From the NCBI GenBank assembly GCA_035640455.1, contig DASQWB010000002.1, positions 1 to 64,000 on the forward strand: a stretch of DNA of 64,000 bases, in the 5' to 3' direction. Shown here piece by piece: positions 16,067-25,172 of this stretch. The notes under the pieces were generated by a model. It worked only from the letters and a program-made list of their open reading frames with translations, was not told the origin of the DNA and did not search any database. The stretch comes from AC-50 sp035640455 (GTDB lineage Bacteria > Actinomycetota > Thermoleophilia > Gaiellales > Gaiellaceae). The translations under genes were made by a program, and so were the position numbers. Positions within the stretch are counted from its first letter, which is position 1, and every line of letters begins with the position of its first letter.

Positions 16067-16960
16067 AAGGAGGAGAACGTCGTCGAGGTCGAGGGCCTCC
16101 GGCTCGCTCTGACGAACCTCGACAAGGTGCTCTGGCCGGCGACGGGGTTCACGAAGGCTGAGCTGATCTCCTACTACAGGGAGGTCGCGCCGGTGCTGCT
16201 CCCGCACCTCGCGGGCCGGCCGCTCACGACCAGGCGCTTTCCGGACGGGATCGACGGGCCGAGCTGGCACCAGAACGAGTGCCTCGGCGCGCCGGACTGG
16301 TTCCCGGTCTTCGAGACGACCGGCCGCGGCGGGCGCCGGCTGCGCTTCTGCCTGGTCGACGGGCTTGCGCCGCTCGTCTGGCTCGCGAACCGCGCGGCGA
16401 TCGAGCTCCACCCGTTCCTGTGGCGCTTCGAGCTGCCCCGGCAGCCGCTCTCGCTCGTCTTCGACCTCGACCCGGGGCCGCCCGCCGGGCTGCTCGAGGC
16501 GGCGCGCGTGGCGCTGTGCCTCCGCGACCTGCTCGAGGAGCTGCGCCTCCCCGCGCTCGTCAAGACCTCCGGGTCGCTCGGGCTGCACCTGCACGTCCCG
16601 CTCGAACGGCCGGGCCCGGCGAAGGAGCTCGCGCGGGAGATCGCGCAGGCGCTGGCCGAGCGGCATCCGGACAAGGTGGTCGCCGAGGCCGGCCGCCTGG
16701 CCCGGGCCGGGAAGGTCTACCTGGACTGGCTCCAGAACGACCCGACCCGGCAGACCGTCGCGCCGTACTCGGTGCGCGGCGTGCCGTGGCCGACCGTCGC
16801 CGCTCCGGTGCGCTGGGACGAGGTCGAGGAGGCCGTCGCAAAGGAGCGGGAGGACGCTCTCCGGATCCTTGCGCAGGACGTCGCCGGCCGCCTCGAGCAG
16901 CACGGCGACCTCTTCGAGCCGCTGCTCGCGGCCGAGCGCGCGCTCGGCTTCGAAGGCTAG
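16061..16960 (+). CDS. Stand-alone LigD-type polymerase (primase-polymerase) domain
   Basis: 299 residues forming the polymerase (archaeo-eukaryotic primase-like) domain of LigD without ligase or nuclease domains. Visible marks: LTNLDKVLWP (residues 17-26), SWHQNE, the catalytic pair in VFDLDPG (Asp135 and Asp137), SGSLGLHLHVPL for nucleotide and 5'-phosphate binding, the third acidic residue in VYLDWLQN, and YSVRG. Such proteins (PolDom, the PrimPol partner of LigC) add ribonucleotides during gap filling and end joining. Start GTG 16061 is the only candidate close to the family's normal N-terminus, but it has no good Shine-Dalgarno. A strong AAGGAGGAG lies just inside the gene, with no start codon behind it. 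It follows LigC by 28 bp. Confidence 0.92.
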   Translation: MHKEENVVEVEGLRLALTNLDKVLWPATGFTKAELISYYREVAPVLLPHLAGRPLTTRRFPDGIDGPSWHQNECLGAPDWFPVFETTGRGGRRLRFCLVDGLAPLVWLANRAAIELHPFLWRFELPRQPLSLVFDLDPGPPAGLLEAARVALCLRDLLEELRLPALVKTSGSLGLHLHVPLERPGPAKELAREIAQALAERHPDKVVAEAGRLARAGKVYLDWLQNDPTRQTVAPYSVRGVPWPTVAAPVRWDEVEEAVAKEREDALRILAQDVAGRLEQHGDLFEPLLAAERALGFEG

Positions 16961-16995
16961 GTCGAGCTAGGTTTCCGCACGGTTTCGTGCAGACG

Positions 16996-18084
<1,089 letters not shown>

Positions 18085-18112
18085 GGCCGCGCGCCGTGCG
18101 CGGACTCCTGGC

Positions 18113-19162
18113 CTACGGACGGCTGCCGACGCCGGTTAGGAGCTCGCGGATCCGGAGCGCGCCGCCGGTCTCCGGCGCGAGCGGCGGCGTCTCGAGGCCG
18201 GCGTGCTCGCGCAGGCCGGCGAGGAGCTCGAGCAACGCGTCGTCGGCCCGCCGGCGCGGCTCCCAGCCGAGCTCGACGCGCCCGCGGGTCACGTCGAGGA
18301 GCGGCACGCCGAGCGCCAGGTCGAGCCAACCGGGCGGCGAGGGCTGGAGCCGCAGGCGGTAGGCGAGCTCGAAGGCGCGGCGGGCGGCCGCCGGCGGCAG
18401 CCGCACCGGCCGGGCGTCGAGCACCTCGGCGAGCCGCGCCACGTCGAGGACGGGCTCGGCCGCGATGTTGAAGGCGCCGCGGACGTCGCGGACGATCGCA
18501 AGCCGGTAGGCGTCGCCGACGTCGAGCGAGTGCACGGCCTGGAAGCGCAGGCTGGGCAGGTCCGGGACGAAGCGCAGGAAGGCCGGCCGCAGCAGCGGGC
18601 CCGGCAGGAAGGGGCCGGCGAAGAGGCGCCTGATCCCGGACGCGGCCTCGCGCTTGAAGATCAGGCCCGGTCGCAGGCGGACGACGCGCACCTCGGGGTG
18701 CTCCTGCTCGAAGCGGTCGAGCAGCCGCTCCACCTCGGCCTTGTGGCGGCTGTAGAAGCTCGTCGCGATGCCGTCGACCGGCCAGTACTCGTCGACCGCA
18801 CGATCCTTCGGGCCGCGCGAGTAGGCGCCGACCGAGGAGGCGTAGACGAGAGCCGGCACGCCGGCCTCGGCGACCGCACGGAACACGCGCGCCGACCCGT
18901 CGACGTTCACGCGCCGGACGAGCTCGAGATCGCGCGAGGGCTGGATCAGCCACGCGAGATGGACGACCGCGTCCGCGCCGCGGAAGAGCGGCTCGAGCTC
19001 CGACACCGCGACGTCCGCGCGCCGCCACTCGACCTTCGGCAGGACGAGCCGGGGCAGCCGCCGGGCGAGGCCGAGGACCGACTCGACGCGCTCCTCCTCC
19101 TCGAGCGCCGCCAGCAGGCTCGTGCCGACGTTCCCGGTCGCTCCGACGACGACGACACGCAC
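18113..19162 (-). CDS. NAD(P)-dependent epimerase/dehydratase-like protein
   Basis: 349 residues. The Rossmann motif VVVGATGNVGTSLLAAL is at the N-terminus, followed by RRADVAVSELEPLFRGADAV, VVHLAWLIQPSRD, VYASSVGAYSRGPK and the likely active site FYSRHKAEVERLL (Tyr-x3-Lys). The C-terminal half (YRLRLQPSPPGWLDLAL, ELGWEPRRRADDAL) is typical of extended SDRs of unknown substrate in actinobacteria. Start GTG 19162. It begins 4 bp after the stop of the alcohol dehydrogenase gene upstream on the same strand, so the two are probably cotranscribed. Confidence 0.87.
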   Translation of the reverse strand: MRVVVVGATGNVGTSLLAALEEEERVESVLGLARRLPRLVLPKVEWRRADVAVSELEPLFRGADAVVHLAWLIQPSRDLELVRRVNVDGSARVFRAVAEAGVPALVYASSVGAYSRGPKDRAVDEYWPVDGIATSFYSRHKAEVERLLDRFEQEHPEVRVVRLRPGLIFKREAASGIRRLFAGPFLPGPLLRPAFLRFVPDLPSLRFQAVHSLDVGDAYRLAIVRDVRGAFNIAAEPVLDVARLAEVLDARPVRLPPAAARRAFELAYRLRLQPSPPGWLDLALGVPLLDVTRGRVELGWEPRRRADDALLELLAGLREHAGLETPPLAPETGGALRIRELLTGVGSRP

Positions 19163-19166
19163 GCGC

Positions 19167-20345
19167 TCAGGGTTTGAGGACGACCTTGATCGCGCCCTCG
19201 TCCTTGCGCTGGAAGATGTCGTAGCCGCGCGGCGCGTCGTCGAGCGGGAGCCGGTGCGTGGCGAGATCCTCGGTGCCGAGCGGGTCGCCGTCGAGGAGGA
19301 GCGGCATGATCTCGTCCACCCAGCGCTTGACGTGCGTCTGGCCCATCCGGATCTGGACGCCCTTGTCGAAGAGCTCCATCATCGGCAGCGGGTCGATCGC
19401 GCCGCCATAGACGCCGCTGATCGAGAGCGTCCCGCCCCGGCGCACGGAGTGGATCGCGTTCGTCAGCGCCGCGAGCGGATCGACGGCCGCCTTCTCGATC
19501 ACGACCCGCGCCGCGGCGTCCGGGAGCAGCCCCGCCGCCTTCTGCGCCAGCTTCGCGAGCGCAGCGCCGTGGGCCTCCATGCCGACAGCATCGATCACCG
19601 CGTCCGCGCCGCGGCCCTCCGTCCGCTCGAGGATCTCCTGGACGGGGTCGGTCGCGCAAGCGTCGACGACCTCGGCGCCGTACCGGCGCGCCAGCTCGAG
19701 CCGCTCCGGCACGAGGTCGACGCCGACGACACGGCCGGCGCCGAGCTGCCGCGCCACCCGGACGCACATCTGGCCGATCGGGCCGAGGCCGTACACGGCG
19801 AGGCTACCCCCTTCGGGCACGTCCGCGTAGGCCACCGCCTGCCAGGCCGTCGGCAGCACGTCGGAGAGGTAGAGGAAGCGCTCGTCCGGCCGCCCCTCCG
19901 GCACCTTGATCGGGCCGAAGTGCGCCATCGGCACCCGCAGGTACTCGGCCTGGCCGCCCGGGACCTGGCCGTAGAGGGTCGTGTAGCCGAAGAGCGCGGC
20001 GCCCTTCCCGTGCTCGCGCACCTGCGTGGTCTCGCACTGCGCGTAGAGAGCGCGCTCGCACATGAAGCAGCGCCCGCACGAGATGTTGAACGGGACGACG
20101 ACGCGGTCGCCGGGCCGCAGTTCGCCGGCCTCGGCGCCGACCTCCTCGACGATCCCCATCGGCTCGTGCCCGAGCACGTCGCCCGGCTCGAGGAACGGGC
20201 CGAGCACCTCGTAGAGGTGGAGGTCGGAGCCGCAGATCGCGCTCGACGTGATGCGGACGATCGCGTCCGTCGGCTCCTGGATCGCCGGGTCGGGCACGGT
20301 CTCGACCCGCACGTCGCGGCGACCGTGCCAGACCAGAGCCTTCAT
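19167..20345 (-). CDS. Zinc-dependent alcohol dehydrogenase (formaldehyde-dehydrogenase-like MDR)
   Basis: 392 residues of the medium-chain zinc alcohol dehydrogenase family. Catalytic zinc ligands are in SSAICGSDLHLYE (Cys) and GHEPMGIVEEVG (His-Glu). The structural zinc site CGRCFMCERALYAQC has all four cysteines. NAD-binding motif VYGLGPIGQMCVRVARQ lies at about residue 190. The stretch DAVGMEAHG and the length near 390 suit the glutathione-independent formaldehyde dehydrogenase-like branch, which oxidises aldehydes or threonine-like alcohols. ATG 20345. It lies in a minus-strand run with the SDR at 18113 and the ICL/PEPM protein at 20356; all three are closely spaced. Confidence 0.92.
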   Translation of the reverse strand: MKALVWHGRRDVRVETVPDPAIQEPTDAIVRITSSAICGSDLHLYEVLGPFLEPGDVLGHEPMGIVEEVGAEAGELRPGDRVVVPFNISCGRCFMCERALYAQCETTQVREHGKGAALFGYTTLYGQVPGGQAEYLRVPMAHFGPIKVPEGRPDERFLYLSDVLPTAWQAVAYADVPEGGSLAVYGLGPIGQMCVRVARQLGAGRVVGVDLVPERLELARRYGAEVVDACATDPVQEILERTEGRGADAVIDAVGMEAHGAALAKLAQKAAGLLPDAAARVVIEKAAVDPLAALTNAIHSVRRGGTLSISGVYGGAIDPLPMMELFDKGVQIRMGQTHVKRWVDEIMPLLLDGDPLGTEDLATHRLPLDDAPRGYDIFQRKDEGAIKVVLKP

Positions 20346-20355
20346 GGCGAGGCGG

Positions 20356-21132
20356 CTACCCGGGGCGACGCGGGCGAAACGCTGCGATCCGCGCGAGCTC
20401 GCTCGCGAGCTGCTCCAGCGACTGCCGGTGCAGCAGACTGCCGTAGCTCACGCGTGCGACGCCGAGCTGCGCGAGCTCGTCGAGCGAGGGCGCCCGCGGC
20501 GTCGCGAGGACGTTCACCGGGCCGGGAGCTTCAGCCATGAACGCGGTGAGCGCGTCCGCCTCCCAGAGCGCAATCGGGTACACGCAGTCGGCGCCGGCCT
20601 CGGCGTAGGCGCGTGCTCGTTCGAGCGCCTCGGGCACGAGGTCGCCCTGCGCCCCGTCGGCGAGGAAGACGTCGATACGCGCGTTGATCACGAGCCCGTA
20701 GCCGGCGGCGGACGCAGCCTCGCGAACCTCCCGCAGCCAGGCGGCGTGCTCGAGCGGGTCGCGCAGCGTCCCGGCGGCGTGGTCGGTCTCCTCGAGGTTG
20801 CAGCCCGCCGCGCCCGCGCGCTCGAGAGCGGCGACGAGCTCCGCGGGCTCGAGCCCGTAGCCCGCCTCGGCATCCACCGTCACCGGCACGTCGACGTTCC
20901 TGGCGATCCGCGCCGCCGCAGCGAGCATCTCGTCGCCAGGTGCGGCTTCGTGATCCTCGTAGCCGAGCGCCGCCGCGACGCCGCCGCTCGTCGTCGCGAC
21001 GACGGGGAAGCCGGCGGCGACCACGGCTCGCGCCGAGGCGGCGTCCCAGGCGTTCGGCAGCACGAGCGGCTCGCCGCGGACGTGCAGCGAGCGGAGGAGG
21101 TCGCAGCGAGCTTCGAGCTCTCTCGCGGTCAC
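20356..21132 (-). CDS. Isocitrate lyase/PEP mutase superfamily protein
   Basis: 258 residues with the TIM-barrel of the ICL/PEPM superfamily, enzymes that make or break C-C or C-P bonds next to a carboxylate. Recognisable: LVLPNAWDAASARAVVAAGF, ATTSGGVAAALGYEDHE, the metal-binding stretch VPVTVDAEAGYG, GCNLEETDHA, VINARIDVFL, and ADCVYPIALWE. The usual active-site lid cysteine of true isocitrate lyases (KKCGH) is absent, as in the numerous uncharacterised oxaloacetate-decarboxylase or methylisocitrate-lyase-like members. Start GTG 21132, 10 bp upstream of the alcohol dehydrogenase gene. Confidence 0.9.
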   Translation of the reverse strand: MTARELEARCDLLRSLHVRGEPLVLPNAWDAASARAVVAAGFPVVATTSGGVAAALGYEDHEAAPGDEMLAAAARIARNVDVPVTVDAEAGYGLEPAELVAALERAGAAGCNLEETDHAAGTLRDPLEHAAWLREVREAASAAGYGLVINARIDVFLADGAQGDLVPEALERARAYAEAGADCVYPIALWEADALTAFMAEAPGPVNVLATPRAPSLDELAQLGVARVSYGSLLHRQSLEQLASELARIAAFRPRRPG

Positions 21133-21227
21133 GTCAAGCCCTGCGATACTTGCCGCTAAGAGTCACCGCGCGCTGTGCGACGTCAACGACGTCCGGTTGT
21201 GCGCCGAGGGGGAGGAGGTCGATCGGC

Positions 21228-21902
21228 ATGAAGGTCTCTTGGCTGTACGCGTGTGCCGCACTGTCGGCGCTGATTGTCGCAGTGACCAGTACGACGGCAG
21301 GAGCTGCGTCGCCCGCTCCGACGATCTGCAACGGGACGCTCAGCGGGGGGATGTACCGAGGCATCGTGGTTCCGCCCGGGGGCCAGTGCACTGTCGTCGA
21401 TGCGCGGATCGCGGGCGATGTCACAGCCGAGAACGGCGCCACACTGCTTGCCGTCTCGGTAAGGGTCAGCGGAAACGTCGTCGGTGACCATGCGCTTGTC
21501 GTTCAGACGGTGTCGAGCACTGTTCACGGCGCTATCGACATCACCGGTGCAGGAGATTCTCCCACCGGTATCACCGAAGTCTTCCTCGGCGAGAACAAGG
21601 TCATCCATGGAATCTCCGTGGTCGATAGCGCGGGGACGATGATCGTCGACCGGAACACGGTGAAGAGCGGAGACATCACCGTCACGGACAACTTCGTTCC
21701 GCCGTTTCTCGCCTTTCCGAGCCAGCTCTCGGTTCGCTTCAATACCGTGTCCGGCAACGTCACCGTCTCGCGGAACACCGGGCCTTCGCTCAAGGAAGTC
21801 TTCTCGAACGAGGTCGCCCGGGTCCTGACCTGCGAGGACAACGATCCGCCGTTCACGGGCGGGCCGAACGACGCTCGAGCCTACATCGGGCAATGCTTCT
21901 GA
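21228..21902 (+). CDS. Secreted protein, probable beta-solenoid
   Basis: 224 residues with a clear signal peptide (MKVSWLYACAALSALIVAVT, cleavage probably after AGA at about residue 26). The mature part is rich in short V/I/T/G strands with repeated pattern N-x-V-x-G-x-I (ARIAGDVTAENGATLL, VSVRVSGNVVGDHALV, VSSTVHGAIDITGAG, VSGNVTVSRN). This suggests a right-handed beta-helix. Four cysteines (PTICNGTL, GQCTVVD, LTCEDNDP, IGQCF) may form disulfides. Strong GGAGGAGG precedes ATG 21228. No enzymatic motif is seen. Extracellular surface or adhesive role is inference. Confidence 0.8.
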   Translation: MKVSWLYACAALSALIVAVTSTTAGAASPAPTICNGTLSGGMYRGIVVPPGGQCTVVDARIAGDVTAENGATLLAVSVRVSGNVVGDHALVVQTVSSTVHGAIDITGAGDSPTGITEVFLGENKVIHGISVVDSAGTMIVDRNTVKSGDITVTDNFVPPFLAFPSQLSVRFNTVSGNVTVSRNTGPSLKEVFSNEVARVLTCEDNDPPFTGGPNDARAYIGQCF

Positions 21903-22035
21903 GAGGCTTCTGGGGGCCCGCGTAGCTCACTCGCGCGACTCCTCTCGCGCGGCAGGCGACTTTCGCGCCGAAGAGTTCCGGAGTCGTCACGTTCGCGTTC
22001 ACCACGTGTGACAGGCTCGCCGCCACGATGGCGAG

Positions 22036-22674
22036 GTGCGGCTTCTTCTCGCTTTCGTCCTAGGGCTTGGGCTCCTGTCGGTCGGAGGCGCTCGCGCGGC
22101 GGACGTCCGGGTCGCGACACTCTCGCCGGTCGAAAACCTGTCGCTGCCGTTCTGGTGCGACTGGAGCTACGACTGGGAGGCCCGGTGCTATCGAGACGAC
22201 TCCGATCGCCTCGGCGTCGGCGGCGTCCACGACAGCGTCCGCCGGGTGGCGCTCCGCTTCCCGCTCGGCGCGCTGCCGGCGGGTGCGGTCGTCGTCACGG
22301 CGGAGCTTTCCCTCTGGTACGACGGCACCTGCGTCGCGCCGCGACGAACGACCCGCCCGTGCGACGGCCGCTGGCTCGAGCTCGACGCGCACCCGATCTT
22401 CACGCCCCGCTGGCTCGCCGAGCGCGAGGTGGAGCTCGGTCCGGTGGTGGCAATGGCCGAGCTCGACATGTCGGCGCCGCCCGGCCCGCTCGTGTGGGAC
22501 GTGACCGACCTCGTCTCGGATTGGCAGTCGGGCGGGCTGCCGAACGACGGCGTCCTCGTCAAGCTCGCCGAAGGCGAGGAGAGTCTGGACTCGAGCGGCC
22601 CCTCGTTCCCGAGCTCGACCTATCCCGACGTAGAGCTCCGCCCTCGCTTGTCGGTTTGGTATGTGCCGCCTTGA
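22036..22674 (+). CDS. Secreted DNRLRE-domain-like protein
   Basis: 212 residues beginning with a signal peptide (MRLLLAFVLGLGLLSVGGARA, cleavage near residue 21). The mature region reads as a single jelly-roll domain of the DNRLRE type, often attached to secreted glycosidases and RHS proteins: RRVALRFPLGALPAGAVVV, ELSLWYDGTC, PLVWDVTDLVSDWQSGG, GVLVKLAEGEE, FPSSTYPDVELRPRLSVWY. Here it stands alone. Start GTG 22036. A carbohydrate- or surface-binding role is inferred from the family. Confidence 0.8.
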   Translation: MRLLLAFVLGLGLLSVGGARAADVRVATLSPVENLSLPFWCDWSYDWEARCYRDDSDRLGVGGVHDSVRRVALRFPLGALPAGAVVVTAELSLWYDGTCVAPRRTTRPCDGRWLELDAHPIFTPRWLAEREVELGPVVAMAELDMSAPPGPLVWDVTDLVSDWQSGGLPNDGVLVKLAEGEESLDSSGPSFPSSTYPDVELRPRLSVWYVPP

Positions 22675-22683
22675 GCCACGCCC

Positions 22684-23124
22684 TCACGGGCCGAGGCCCT
22701 TGGCCCGCAGCTCGGCGAGCGCCTCCTTCGTCTTGTCGAGCTCGAACCCCATGCCGCGAAGCACGTGGTCGGCCTTCGTGAACTGGACCTCGTCGTACTG
22801 CACGACCTGGACGCGGTTGCCCGCCGGGTCGCGGAAATCGAGGCCGCGGCCGGGAAGGAGCTCGGCGCCGGCGGCCTCGAGCCGCCGTCGCGTCGCCTCC
22901 TTGTCGTCCACTACGAGCCCGAAGTGCCGCGCCTGGTCCGGCGGCTGCCGGCGTCCCAGCATGAACGCGATGAACTGGTCGCCGATGTCGACGAACGCCG
23001 CGCCTGACGAGCGGCCGCGCAGGGTCAGGTCGAAGAGCTGCCCGTAGAACGCGAGCGCAGCATCGAGGTCGTCGACCTCGAGCGCGACGTGGTTGATGCC
23101 GACGAGACGCGGACGGTCAGGCAC
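22684..23124 (-). CDS. VOC-family (glyoxalase/bleomycin-resistance fold) protein
   Basis: 146 residues with the vicinal-oxygen-chelate fold: GINHVALEVDDLDAALAFY at the start, AFVDIGDQFIAFM in the middle, RHFGLVVDDKEATRRRLE starting the second beta-alpha-beta unit and LDFRDPAGNRVQVVQYDE near the end. His in NHVALEV, His in RHFGLVV and Asp/Glu late in the protein could be metal ligands. The C-terminal 35 residues form an extra helical tail. Substrate unknown. Start GTG 23124. A dispersed repeat (23139-23213) separates it from queA. Confidence 0.88.
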   Translation of the reverse strand: MPDRPRLVGINHVALEVDDLDAALAFYGQLFDLTLRGRSSGAAFVDIGDQFIAFMLGRRQPPDQARHFGLVVDDKEATRRRLEAAGAELLPGRGLDFRDPAGNRVQVVQYDEVQFTKADHVLRGMGFELDKTKEALAELRAKGLGP

Positions 23125-23138
23125 GGCTCACGGAACCG

Positions 23139-23213
23139 AGGTACCACTTGCGGTGCCGTCGTCAGGACGTGCGGGCTTTGCCCGCCCGCTCGTCTGAAAT
23201 GACCGGTCGATGC
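23139..23213 (-). repeat. Dispersed 75-bp intergenic repeat, copy R1
   Basis: Reading the minus strand, this stretch closely matches 37725-37804 on the plus strand. Shared blocks are TCGACCGGTC, TTTCAGACG, AAGCCCGCACGTCCTGACG, CGGCACCGCAAG and CCTCGGT. It contains an internal hairpin (GCGGGC / GCCCGC). A short copy of the TCGACCGGTCNNTTCAGACG end occurs at 50235-50255. All three lie just after gene stops. Confidence 0.8.
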
Positions 23214-23228
23214 GCTCGAGCATAAGAG

Positions 23229-24221
23229 TCACGGCAGTATGAGGTGGAGATCGCCGAACTCGTGCCAGAGGTAGCCGCGCGTCTGGGCGGCGCAGTACGA
23301 GCGCCGGAGCAGCTCGGGCCCGGAGATCGCCTCCAGCATCTGGAGGTGCGACGACTCGGGCTCGTGCCAGCCGGTGAGGAGGCCGTCGATAGCCCGGACG
23401 CCGCGCTCCGGCGTGACGACGAGGCTGGTCCAGCCGCGTCCGCCCGTGACGGTGCCGTCCGGTCCGGCCACTGTCTCGAGCGCACGGATGACCGTCGTCC
23501 CCACCGCGACCACGCGGCCGCCCCACTCGTGGACGGCGTTCACGAGCGAAGCCGTCGAGGCCGGGACGTCGTAGCGCTCGGGGTACGGCGCCTCGCCGCG
23601 CTCCGGCGAGGAGACGCCGGTGTGGAGCGTCAGCGGCGCCACGAGCACGCCCGCCGTCACGAGCTTCGTGACGAGCTCCGCCGTGAACGGCCGGCCGGCG
23701 CTCGGCATCTCGGCGCTGCCGGGCTCGCGGGCGAAGACCGTCTGGTAGGCCTCGAGCGGCCACGCCTTCGGGACGTAGCCGTAGCGGATCGGGCGGCCGT
23801 GGCGGCGGAGGTAGTCCTCGTCGATCGCCACGCGGGCGAGCCAGAGCCGGCCGCCAGCGTGCCGAGCCAGGAGCTCCGCGCTTCGGCCCTCCGGCAGCGC
23901 GATACGCGCGCCCTCGCGGCCGCCGCGGAAGCGCTCGCGCGCGCTCGTCCGTAGCTCGACGAGCCAGCGGTCCGGCCCGACCTGAGTCGAGAGCCGGAGC
24001 TCGAGGCCGTCCGCCGGCAACGACGCGGGCAGCGTCGCCGAGGTGTTCACGACGAGCAGGTCGCCGGGCTCGAGGAACCGCGGCAGGTCGCGGAACCGCG
24101 CATGGACGAGCTCGAGGTCGTGCCGCCTCGCCACGAGCATCGCGACGTCGTCGCGGCCCTGCCCGCGGACCTCCGGCGGTTCATGCACCTCGATCCGTAC
24201 CGGTGCTTCGAGCGCGCTCAT
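23229..24221 (-). CDS. queA: S-adenosylmethionine:tRNA ribosyltransferase-isomerase (QueA)
   Basis: 330 residues. QueA transfers and rearranges the ribosyl part of SAM onto 7-aminomethyl-7-deazaguanine in tRNA to make epoxyqueuosine. Family signatures: LEPGDLLVVNTSATLPASL, YGYVPKAWPLEAYQTVF (here degenerate), FTAELVTKLVTAGVLVAPLTL, HTGVSS, VVAVGTTVIRALE, and DGLLTGWHEPESSHLQML. The length is slightly short and several normally invariant residues differ, as in the QueA-like paralogues of actinobacteria, so true queuosine activity is not certain. ATG 24221 overlaps the stop of the upstream SDR gene by 4 bp, indicating coupled translation. Confidence 0.82.
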   Translation of the reverse strand: MSALEAPVRIEVHEPPEVRGQGRDDVAMLVARRHDLELVHARFRDLPRFLEPGDLLVVNTSATLPASLPADGLELRLSTQVGPDRWLVELRTSARERFRGGREGARIALPEGRSAELLARHAGGRLWLARVAIDEDYLRRHGRPIRYGYVPKAWPLEAYQTVFAREPGSAEMPSAGRPFTAELVTKLVTAGVLVAPLTLHTGVSSPERGEAPYPERYDVPASTASLVNAVHEWGGRVVAVGTTVIRALETVAGPDGTVTGGRGWTSLVVTPERGVRAIDGLLTGWHEPESSHLQMLEAISGPELLRRSYCAAQTRGYLWHEFGDLHLILP

Positions 24222-24892
24222 CGCTCCACCATCAGCTCGCGCGCCGCGTAGCGGCCGCTCGGCAGCGAGCCGTCGACGAGCGCGAGCAGGCCCGGCACGC
24301 TCTCCTCGGGCGGCGGCCGGTCGGAGATGTCCTCGCCGGGGAAGGCGTCCTGTTGCATCTGCGTCCGCATGTCGCCGGGATCGACGGCGTAGACCCGCAG
24401 CTCCGGGTGCTCGGCGGCGAGGATCGCCGTTAGCTGGTCGAGCGCCGCCTTCGACGAGCCGTAGCCGCCCCAGCCTTCGTAGGCCTCGGCCCCCGCGTCG
24501 GAGGTGATGTTGACGATCGCCGCGCCCGGAGCCAGCCGCGGAAGGGCGAGCTGGACGAGCCCGAGCGGCGCGAAGAGGTTGGCCTCGTAGACGCGCGCGA
24601 GCTCGGCGAGCGGATAGTCCGCGAGCGCCGGCTGCGGGCTCGGCCCGAGTCGGCTCGCGTTGTTGACGAGCAGGTCGATTCGCTCGCCGGCGGCGTCCAC
24701 CAACGCCCGGCGGTGCTCGGCGTCGGTGACGTCGCCGGGAATCGCGCCGACGCCGGCCAAGCCGGCGACCGCGTCCGCGAGCGCGGAGCCGTCACGCGCG
24801 TCGACGACGACGCGCCAGCCGCGCTCGCTCAAGGCACGCGCGAGCGCGAGCCCGAGGCCGCGCGAGGCGCCTGTGAGGATCGCCACCGGCAT
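24218..24892 (-). CDS. Short-chain dehydrogenase/reductase
   Basis: 224 residues, classical SDR. Cofactor motif LTGASRGLGLALARAL is at residues 5-20, DVTDAEHRRALVD after strand 3, LLVNNASRLG (NNAG variant) and IVNITSDAG carrying the catalytic serine. Tyr-x3-Lys is in GGYGSSKAALDQLTA, and VDPGDMRTQM follows. Substrate unknown. Start ATG 24892; the end overlaps queA by 4 bp. Confidence 0.92.
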   Translation of the reverse strand: MPVAILTGASRGLGLALARALSERGWRVVVDARDGSALADAVAGLAGVGAIPGDVTDAEHRRALVDAAGERIDLLVNNASRLGPSPQPALADYPLAELARVYEANLFAPLGLVQLALPRLAPGAAIVNITSDAGAEAYEGWGGYGSSKAALDQLTAILAAEHPELRVYAVDPGDMRTQMQQDAFPGEDISDRPPPEESVPGLLALVDGSLPSGRYAARELMVER

Positions 24893-25172
24893 GCGCCAAG
24901 CCTACGAGGGCCGGGGTCTGAATCGCCATCGGCAATTGGTACTAGGACCTGCGGGCGAGTCCCGTGGCAGGCACCTCGCGGCGGCGCCGGCGCGTCGAGG
25001 TCGATGTGCCGCAGGAGCGGGATCCGAGCAGCGAGATCGTCTCCTGGCGATGGATGAGCGTGACCGTCGCGTCGTGCTCAGCCGCGATCGAGGCCAGCAT
25101 CCGGTGCCGCGCGAGCGCGAGCATGTGCATCCGGGGTGCAGGCCGGGTTGAGCGTGCTCGGATCGGCGGGGG
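24893..25172. other. 280-bp intergenic stretch, nothing recognised
   Basis: Short frames cross on both strands, including one encoding about 62 residues on the minus strand, but none has a ribosome-binding site or motif. It separates the divergently organised SDR promoter side from the 3' end of the MMPL gene. Confidence 0.4.

Noticed and set aside
24942..25130. 62-codon minus-strand ORF in the gap after the SDR gene
   Set aside because: No start signal, no motif, ends in an arginine run.
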